Positions 33,417 to 37,746 of a stretch of DNA of 37,746 bases are shown piece after piece. Source of the stretch: Planctomycetota bacterium (GTDB lineage Bacteria; Planctomycetota; JACQVX01). Every line of letters starts with the position of its first letter. Position 1 is the first letter of the stretch. The stretch is from positions 1-37,746 of the forward strand of contig JACQVX010000084.1 of assembly GCA_016209495.1 (NCBI GenBank). Direction: 5' to 3'. The notes beneath the pieces are model-generated. The model saw only the letters and a program-made list of their open reading frames with translations. It had not been told where the DNA came from and made no database searches. The position numbers and the translations under genes were made by a program.

Positions 33417-34364
33417 GTGGTGGAAGGGTGCATCGCCTTCGCCCTGGACGCGGAAGGCCGGCTGGCCTGGCAGGTGGGGTCCGATCGGGATATGCCCGAG
33501 GGCCTCGGCCTCGAGGGCGCCTTCGACGGCGATGGCGGTCTCTCGGCGGTCGTGGCCCGGGCCCTGGCCGGCGAAGCCCTGCGACAGGAAGTGGTCCTCC
33601 TGGGGAGGCCCCATGAGCTCTGGCTCCTGCCCAGGGGCGGGGGGGCCGGCACGGCGGCCCGCGGTGTCTGGGGCGTGATGCGGGGGGTCTCCCCGCGGGA
33701 GGAAGGGGGCGGCGAGGCCGGGCGGGGCGCGGAGGTGCTCGGGGCGGTGGAGCGGGAGCGGGAGCGGATCGCCCAGGACCTGCACGACGGCGTGGGATCC
33801 CTGCTGGCGGCGGCGAGCCTGGCTGTCCGCGACCTGAGGCGGCGGGGGGTCGGGGAGGCGGGGCCCCTCGAGGCCGTGGCCGGTCTGCTGGGGCAGGCCC
33901 TCGAAGGTATCCACGACCTGGGCGCCGGGCTCCTGGACGCGGACCTCGACCGCCTGGGGCTCGCGGGGGCGCTGGAGGCCTTCGTCCGGCGCGAGGTCCT
34001 GCCCCGCGGGCTCGCGTGCGACGTGGACCTGCGCTGCCGCGGAGGCGGGCCGCCCCGGGCGGTCGCCGTGCAGCTACTCCGCATCGCCCAGGAGGCCCTG
34101 CGCAACGCCGTCCGCCACTCCCGTGCGCGACGCGTGGCGGTGCGGCTGGAGGAGGACCGCGAGGCCGTCTGCCTTCGGGTCTCCGACGACGGGGTGGGGA
34201 TGCCGGCGGACCTGGAGGCCGCGGAGGGCCTGGGACTCCGCCTCCTCAGGGCCCGGGCCCGGGCCGCGGGCGGCCGTCTCGCGGTGGGCCGGGTCCCGGG
34301 CGGAGGCACCGAGGTCCGCTGCAGGGTGCCCCGGTCCTGGGCGCTCAGGCGGAGCGGGGTTTGA
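33417..34364 (+). CDS. NarL-type sensor histidine kinase (HisKA_3), cytoplasmic
   Basis: 315 residues. The first 100 form a small PAS-like input domain (IAFALDAEGRLAWQVGSDRD, LWLLPRGGG). The dimerisation helix has H123 in RIAQDLHDGVGSLL, the HisKA_3 signature. The ATP domain shows the N box with N230 (AQEALRNAVRHS), G1 D257xG259xG261 (SDDGVGM) and a G2-like GLGLRLLRARARAAGG. No membrane span is present, so the signal is internal. The GTG at 33417 was chosen; a second GTG lies at 33420. The response regulator gene follows 38 nt later. The pair does not contain a sigma-54 activator domain, so it cannot by itself drive the sigma-54 promoter at 35367. Confidence 0.87.
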   Translation: MVEGCIAFALDAEGRLAWQVGSDRDMPEGLGLEGAFDGDGGLSAVVARALAGEALRQEVVLLGRPHELWLLPRGGGAGTAARGVWGVMRGVSPREEGGGEAGRGAEVLGAVERERERIAQDLHDGVGSLLAAASLAVRDLRRRGVGEAGPLEAVAGLLGQALEGIHDLGAGLLDADLDRLGLAGALEAFVRREVLPRGLACDVDLRCRGGGPPRAVAVQLLRIAQEALRNAVRHSRARRVAVRLEEDREAVCLRVSDDGVGMPADLEAAEGLGLRLLRARARAAGGRLAVGRVPGGGTEVRCRVPRSWALRRSGV

Positions 34365-34402
34365 GGGGCTCCAGGCGCGCGCGCCCGAGCGGGAGGCGCC
34401 GC

Positions 34403-35071
34403 GTGGCCATCGTGGACGACCACCCCCTCGTGCGCGCGGGGCTGAGGCGGGTCCTGGAGGCCGAGGGCGACCTCGTGGTCTGTGGGGAGGCGGGGACGGG
34501 CCGGCAGGCCCTGGCCCTGGCGCGCCGCGGGGCGGTGGACGCCTTCCTGGTGGACCTGTCCCTCCCCGACGTGGGAGGGCTGGACCTCCTGCGCCGGCTG
34601 GCGGAGGCCTGCCCCGGGGCAAGGCTCCTGGTGCTCACCATGCACGACGAGGGGGCATACGCGGACCGCTGCCTGAGGGCGGGGGCCCACGGATTCCTCC
34701 AGAAGACGGAGTCTCCCCGCGCCCTGGTGGGGGCCCTGAGGCGCGTCCTGGACGGCGGCTACCACCTGAGCGAGACCACCCTGCGGAGGGTGCTGGGCCG
34801 TCTGGCCTCGCGAGGGGGCGGCCCCGGGCCGCCGGGCGGGGTGGAGGCGCTCACCGACCGCGAGCTGGAGGTCTTCGAGCTCTACGGCGGCGGCCTGGGC
34901 ACCCGGGAGATAGCGCGCCGGCTCCACCGGAGCCCCAAGACCATCGACTCCCACCGCTGCCGGATCCGGGTCAAGCTCGGCCTGGACCCGGGGACCGGGC
35001 TCGTCCACCGGGCGACCCGGTGGGTCGTGGAGGGGCCAGGCGGGCCCGGATGCCCCGCTCGTACACCGTAG
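34403..35071 (+). CDS. NarL/FixJ-family response regulator
   Basis: 222 residues. The receiver has D5/D6 (VDDHPLVRAGL), phospho-acceptor D51 (FLVDLSLPD), T79 (VLTMHDEGAYA) and K101 (GFLQKTES). The C-terminal LuxR/GerE helix-turn-helix shows LTDRELEVFELYGGGLGTRE, IARRLHRSPKTIDSHRCRIR and VKLGL. The GTG at 34403 has GGGAGGCG upstream. It is the cognate partner of the kinase just before it. Targets are unknown; the gas-vesicle operon 400 nt downstream is close, but its promoter is of sigma-54 type. Confidence 0.92.
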   Translation: MAIVDDHPLVRAGLRRVLEAEGDLVVCGEAGTGRQALALARRGAVDAFLVDLSLPDVGGLDLLRRLAEACPGARLLVLTMHDEGAYADRCLRAGAHGFLQKTESPRALVGALRRVLDGGYHLSETTLRRVLGRLASRGGGPGPPGGVEALTDRELEVFELYGGGLGTREIARRLHRSPKTIDSHRCRIRVKLGLDPGTGLVHRATRWVVEGPGGPGCPARTP

Positions 35072-35288
35072 GGGATTCCCCTGGACCCGAATCAGTCCTG
35101 GCCCGATAGCAGCCTGGCGAGCGAGTCTCCTAGGATGCGTCCGCTCGATCTCCGGGGGAGGGGGATGCGTCATGGGGGGACCGACCCTGGAGGCGTGGCT
35201 TCTTCGGGTTGAGCGGGCATCGCCTCCCTCGTTCTGGAAGTCGGCGCACGGAGTCGGTTCCCGGGTCACGGGGAGACGAGCAGACGCT

Positions 35289-35315
35289 GCGAGGGTCGAT
35301 CAAGACAGGCCTCGC
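35289..35315. promoter_or_regulatory. inverted repeat, possible activator site
   Basis: GCGAGG (35289-35294) and CCTCGC (35310-35315) lie about 80-105 nt upstream of the predicted sigma-54 start, within the range where enhancer-binding proteins usually sit. Six-bp symmetry alone is weak evidence. Confidence 0.25.
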
Positions 35316-35366
35316 GTTCTCGGCCACCTGCGGCATCGTCGTCCGAGATCTGGCCGAGCGCTCGCC

Positions 35367-35381
35367 TGGCACTCGCCTTGC
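35367..35381 (+). promoter_or_regulatory. sigma-54 (RpoN) promoter of the gas-vesicle accessory operon
   Basis: TGGCAC (35367-35372), five bases, TTGC (35378-35381): a full match to the -24/-12 consensus, with GG and GC separated by exactly 10 nt. Transcription would start near 35393, about 80 nt before the first gene. An activator of the AAA+ type is required and is not encoded in the window. Confidence 0.75.
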
Positions 35382-35393
35382 CTCTTGCCTCCT

Positions 35394-35448
35394 ACAGGCC
35401 GAAATGGGGCGGCCGATGACGAGAAAGGCAAGCTGGCTTTCGGCCTGT
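35394..35448 (+). promoter_or_regulatory. 11-bp stem-loop at the predicted 5' end of the gas-vesicle mRNA
   Basis: ACAGGCCGAAA (35394-35404) pairs perfectly with TTTCGGCCTGT (35438-35448) across a 33-nt loop. The stem starts within about 1 nt of the start site predicted from the sigma-54 promoter and ends 13 nt before the GGAGGGG ribosome-binding region, so it could stabilise the 5' end or affect translation. No known riboswitch family is recognised. Confidence 0.6.
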
Positions 35449-35472
35449 CCTACCAGACAGAACGGAGGGGCC

Positions 35473-35994
35473 ATGGGGCGCAGGCGTCAATCCGAGCAAG
35501 GCTCGGGCGATGTCGGCCTGGGTGGGATGTTCCGGAGTCTTGGTGGCTTCCTGGACTTCCTGTCGGACCTCGCCGAGAAGGCAGGAGAAGAGGGCGGCGA
35601 GTTCAAGCGATCCGGCGAGCTCGGCGACGAGAAGAAGGGCGTCAAGGCGGTCTACGGCTTCTCGGTCCGCGTGGGCGGTGGCGGCAAGCCGCTCATCGAG
35701 AACTTCGGGAACGTGAGGGACAACGGCCAGGGCGCGGTCGTGGAGGAGGCGCGCGAACCAATGGTCGATGTGTTTGATGAAGGTGATCACCTGACCGTGG
35801 TGGCGGAGTTGCCCGGGGTCGGTGCGAACGACATTCGTTTCGAGGTCAAGGAGGACGTGCTGAACCTGAGCGCCACCCGTGGTGATCGCAAGTATCGCAA
35901 GGAGGTCCTGCTCCCCTCGGCAGTCCGCGCGCAGGCAGCCACATCCTCGTACCGAAATGGCGTCTTCGAGATCAAGCTGCCGAAGGCTAAGTAG
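35473..35994 (+). CDS. gvpH: gas vesicle GvpH-like small heat-shock protein (Hsp20)
   Basis: 173 residues. The N-terminal part (GGMFRSLGGFLDFLSDLAEK, then KKGVKAVYGFSVRVGGGGK) matches the leader of Hsp20 proteins found in bacterial gas-vesicle clusters. The alpha-crystallin domain follows: EPMVDVFDEGDHLTVVAELP, GVGANDIRFEVKEDVLNLSA, then SSYRNGVFEIKLPKAK. The I-x-I tail motif is not obvious. It should chaperone gas-vesicle subunits during assembly. The ATG at 35473 follows GGAGGGG; in-frame upstream ATGs (35209, 35417) lie before or inside the predicted stem-loop. First gene after the sigma-54 promoter. Codons such as GAT, GTT and CGT are more frequent here than upstream, which suggests transfer of the cassette. 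Confidence 0.85.
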   Translation: MGRRRQSEQGSGDVGLGGMFRSLGGFLDFLSDLAEKAGEEGGEFKRSGELGDEKKGVKAVYGFSVRVGGGGKPLIENFGNVRDNGQGAVVEEAREPMVDVFDEGDHLTVVAELPGVGANDIRFEVKEDVLNLSATRGDRKYRKEVLLPSAVRAQAATSSYRNGVFEIKLPKAK

Positions 35995-36017
35995 GCCGTG
36001 GGGGAAGGGGGGAGCCC

Positions 36018-36842
36018 ATGACGGTGGAAGTCGGCAGCGGGCAGGTCCTGTATCTCTACGGCGTCGTTCCCCAAGGCCAGCCGCTACCGGCGAGCGAGGT
36101 CGCCCCCCTCCAGGGCGTTCCGTTCTCATCCCTCGTTGCCGTCGTCGAGCCCGTTCCCCTGAGCGAGTTCTCGACCGAGACGCTCGAGCAGCGACTCCAG
36201 TGCATCGATTGGGTGGCTCCGCTGGCGCGAAGGCACAGCGCCGTGCTGAACGACGTCATGCAGCACGGGCCCGTCGTGCCCGCCCGCCTCTGCACCCTGT
36301 TCAGCAGCGCCGACGCACTGATCGAGTCGCTCGCGGAGAACGAGCAACGGTTCCGAGACGCGTTGAGCGCGCTCAGGGGACGCGAGGAGTGGGGCCTCAA
36401 GGTCTTCTGTCACGAGGAAACCCTTCGTTGCACGAGCTGTTCGGGCGACGCCCAGGTGAAGGCACTCGATGCAGCGGCCGCCACGGCGAGCCCGGGCCAG
36501 GCGTTTGTGGTCCGCAAGAGACGCGATGCTCGTCTGGCGGAGGTGGCGTCCGCGCGGATCAACGAGGTTATGGATGAGATCCTTGACGCCCTGGGCTCCG
36601 TTGCCACCGACATCCGTCTCAGGTCCTTGCTCTCCGGAGCGGCGACCGGGCGGCGCGAGGCGATGGTCATGAACGCCGCCCTGCTCGTGGACATCACGGC
36701 CTCCATCGCGCTTGTCGCCACGACCGAGGAGCTGGTCTCGCGCCTCTGCGAGGAGGGCCTTGTCGTCGAGCTCACGGGCCCCTGGCCGCCCTACAGTTTC
36801 TGCGACGACGACTCGGCAGTCCCATCGGAGGAGGCGAGGTGA
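36018..36842 (+). CDS. gvpL: gas vesicle protein GvpL/GvpF
   Basis: 274 residues, the usual length for GvpF/L. The family hallmarks are the opening strand VLYLYGVVPQG, SSLVAVVEPVPLSEF, the WVAPLARRHSAVLNDVMQHG and VVPARLCTLFSSADAL segments, EEWGLKVFCHEE, the long central helices, and the C-terminal ELTGPWPPYSFCDD. GvpF and GvpL proteins bind the shell protein GvpA and help nucleate assembly. It lies 23 nt after the Hsp20 gene, and its stop overlaps the next start (GTGA at 36839-36842). An unusual CxxC pair (CTSCSGD) sits after residue 140. The shell gene gvpA is not in the window and should lie further downstream or elsewhere. Confidence 0.93.
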   Translation: MTVEVGSGQVLYLYGVVPQGQPLPASEVAPLQGVPFSSLVAVVEPVPLSEFSTETLEQRLQCIDWVAPLARRHSAVLNDVMQHGPVVPARLCTLFSSADALIESLAENEQRFRDALSALRGREEWGLKVFCHEETLRCTSCSGDAQVKALDAAAATASPGQAFVVRKRRDARLAEVASARINEVMDEILDALGSVATDIRLRSLLSGAATGRREAMVMNAALLVDITASIALVATTEELVSRLCEEGLVVELTGPWPPYSFCDDDSAVPSEEAR

Positions 36843-37489
36843 CCGTGGAGGGGGCGCGCGGACCGATCTGCCTCTACGCGGTGGTACCCGCCAGCCAGGC
36901 ACATGCCCTCCGCGCGAGTGACCTTCGCGACGTCGTGTGCGGCCCCATCGCGGCGCTCGTCGGCAGGCGGGGGAGGGACGCGGGGCGACGCGGCGCCCTT
37001 CGGCACGACCGCATCGTGGGTCGAGCCCTCGATGTCTGCTCGTCAGTCGTGCCATTCCGCTTCGGGACCGACGTTCGTTCCGAGGGGGAGGTCCACGACG
37101 TCCTGGCGCTGAATCTGGATTCGCTTCCCCGTCATCTCGAGCATTTTCAGGGCCGTGTGGAGATGGGCCTCAAGGTGAAGCTTCCCCCTGCCGTGATGTC
37201 GGCGGTGTTATCCTCGGGCCTCGACCGGGTTCGCGTCCTTGCCCCAGGACCCGCGGACCGGCGGGAGCGGCTCATTCGAGTCTCCACCGGGCAGGTGTTC
37301 GAGGGAAACTACCTCGTCCGGCGCCGGGCCGTCGGTGCCTTCTGGTCGGCGGTGGAGGAGGTCCGCACGGCCCTTCCGGAGCTGCCCATCCTTGGGAGCG
37401 GTCCCTGGGCCCCGTACAGCTTCTGCGATTTCGCGCTCCAGCCGGTCCTCGGAGGCCAAGACCGGCGGAGCGCCTTCCAGACTCAGTGA
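36839..37489 (+). CDS. gvpF: second, shorter GvpL/GvpF family protein
   Basis: 216 residues, shorter than its neighbour. It has CLYAVVPASQAHALR, the H-D-x-I-V-G helix (ALRHDRIVGRALDVCSSVVP), FRFGTDVRSEGEVHDVL, EMGLKVKLP and the family end GSGPWAPYSFCDF. The central helical section is reduced, which explains the length. The GTG at 36839 overlaps the stop of the preceding gene. Tandem GvpF/L paralogues are common in gas-vesicle clusters and probably co-assemble. The letter F or L cannot be assigned reliably from sequence alone. Confidence 0.9.
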   Translation: MTVEGARGPICLYAVVPASQAHALRASDLRDVVCGPIAALVGRRGRDAGRRGALRHDRIVGRALDVCSSVVPFRFGTDVRSEGEVHDVLALNLDSLPRHLEHFQGRVEMGLKVKLPPAVMSAVLSSGLDRVRVLAPGPADRRERLIRVSTGQVFEGNYLVRRRAVGAFWSAVEEVRTALPELPILGSGPWAPYSFCDFALQPVLGGQDRRSAFQTQ

Positions 37490-37498
37490 GGTGAAGAC

Positions 37499-37746
37499 GT
37501 GCATTCGATCCGGACACTCGGAGACGTCATCCATGCCGTCACGAACTCGCTGAGCCTCATCTCGAGCCATGCGCAGTATCACCTGGGCAAACGCGAGGCG
37601 GCCCGCTCGGGAACGGAAGGGTTGCAGGTCATCTACGACGAGGCGGAGCGAGCCGTGCGGCTGCTCGCCCTCGTTCCCCAGGGGCTCGCAGGGAGCCGCG
37701 TCCAGGGCGGGGACATGCCCCCTCCAGGCGGCACACGACGCACACG
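37499..37746 (+). CDS. histidine-kinase-like dimerisation domain protein, 3' end cut by window edge
   Basis: An open frame of 82 codons runs from the GTG at 37499 to the right edge. GAGGTGAA lies 5-6 nt upstream, and the preceding Gvp gene ends 9 nt before the start. The product begins HSIRTLGDVIHAVTNSLSLI, then SSHAQYHLGKREAARSG and YDEAERAVRLLALVPQG. This has the shape of a HisKA dimerisation helix pair: a His in the position of the HExxN phospho-acceptor motif (VIHAVTNSL), HAQ in the first helix, and EAERAxRLL in the second. An ATPase domain would have to lie beyond the window. There is no sensor domain before the helix pair. It may be a kinase that responds to the gas-vesicle regulon, or an inactive relative; this is inference. 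Confidence 0.6.
   Translation, partial: MHSIRTLGDVIHAVTNSLSLISSHAQYHLGKREAARSGTEGLQVIYDEAERAVRLLALVPQGLAGSRVQGGDMPPPGGTRRT

Larger units (their letters stand above)
35072..35472. other. 401-nt non-coding region between response regulator and gas-vesicle genes
   Basis: It begins with a short palindrome AGGGGA-T-TCCCCT (35070-35082) that overlaps the stop codon and could be a weak terminator. A purine-rich GGGGGAGGGGGATG stretch lies near 35155. Then come an inverted repeat (35289-35315), a sigma-54 promoter (35367-35381), an 11-bp stem-loop (35394-35448) and the GGAGGGG site before 35473. Composition is less extreme than upstream. No convincing gene is present. Confidence 0.7.

Noticed and set aside
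33417-35071. NarL-type two-component pair as the activator of the sigma-54 promoter at 35367
   Set aside because: The regulator has a LuxR-type DNA-binding domain and no AAA+ domain, which sigma-54 activation requires.
35172-35472. Possible small gene with a GGGGGAGGGGG site and ATG at 35172
   Set aside because: The translation has no domain, runs out of frame through the Hsp20 gene, and would cover the sigma-54 promoter.

Overview
The window is strongly GC-rich, and almost every third codon position is G or C. It encodes a Gram-negative envelope: lipid A synthesis (lpxB), a run of probable lipoproteins and an RHS protein. The mix of HEAT-repeat/von Willebrand proteins, a TPR-PDZ protein behind an ECF sigma/anti-sigma pair, Uma2 nucleases and split methylmalonyl-CoA mutase fits a Planctomycetota-like or similar environmental bacterium. 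That placement is inference from gene content; there is no rRNA or other phylogenetic marker.

Layout. (1) 1-4011: the tail of an HNH endonuclease, an RHS protein without its N-terminal half whose C-terminus carries an HExxH motif, and a Uma2 nuclease. (2) 9317-4028, minus strand: a tightly packed operon of biotin ligase, split B12-dependent methylmalonyl-CoA mutase, methylmalonyl-CoA epimerase, acyl-CoA carboxylase beta subunit and a release-factor-like ribosome-rescue protein, i.e. the propionyl-CoA to succinyl-CoA route plus the enzyme that biotinylates its carboxylase. (3) 12679-9549, minus: ECF sigma factor, zinc-finger anti-sigma factor and a secreted TPR-PDZ protein. (4) 12802-17153: a YbjN/secretion-chaperone-like protein, an alpha/beta hydrolase, a cobalamin-binding-like protein, a PepSY membrane protein and lpxB. 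(5) 17485-29262, plus: ten genes with no gap above 22 nt behind a good promoter at 17433. They cover pyrimidine catabolism (beta-ureidopropionase, aldehyde dehydrogenase, dihydropyrimidinase), purine salvage (nucleoside phosphorylase, amidohydrolase deaminase, hypoxanthine phosphoribosyltransferase), a 58-residue His-tailed protein, a HEAT-vWA protein, a GAF-GGDEF diguanylate cyclase and a receiver-GAF-adenylate cyclase-HEAT protein. (6) 29428-33396: four envelope proteins, probably a lipoprotein complex, including a duplicated FlgO/CsgG-like protein. (7) 33417-35071: a NarL-type two-component pair. (8) 35473 to the end: gas-vesicle accessory genes (Hsp20/GvpH-like, two GvpF/L) and the start of a histidine-kinase-like gene, behind a near-perfect sigma-54 promoter and an 11-bp stem-loop at the predicted 5' end of the mRNA.

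Two non-coding themes recur. Tracts of a CACGCC-type hexamer sit upstream of promoters at four places, and a related stretch encodes the His-rich tail of the 58-residue protein. Three genes (birA, lpxB and the gene at 14420) have a -10-like box only 8-10 nt before the start codon and no Shine-Dalgarno, which suggests leaderless mRNAs. The strongest candidates for something undescribed are the purine-salvage to cyclic-nucleotide operon, the sigma-54/stem-loop control of the gas-vesicle operon, the RHS-linked HExxH domain and the hexamer tract family. No CRISPR array, transposase, tRNA or rRNA gene was recognised.
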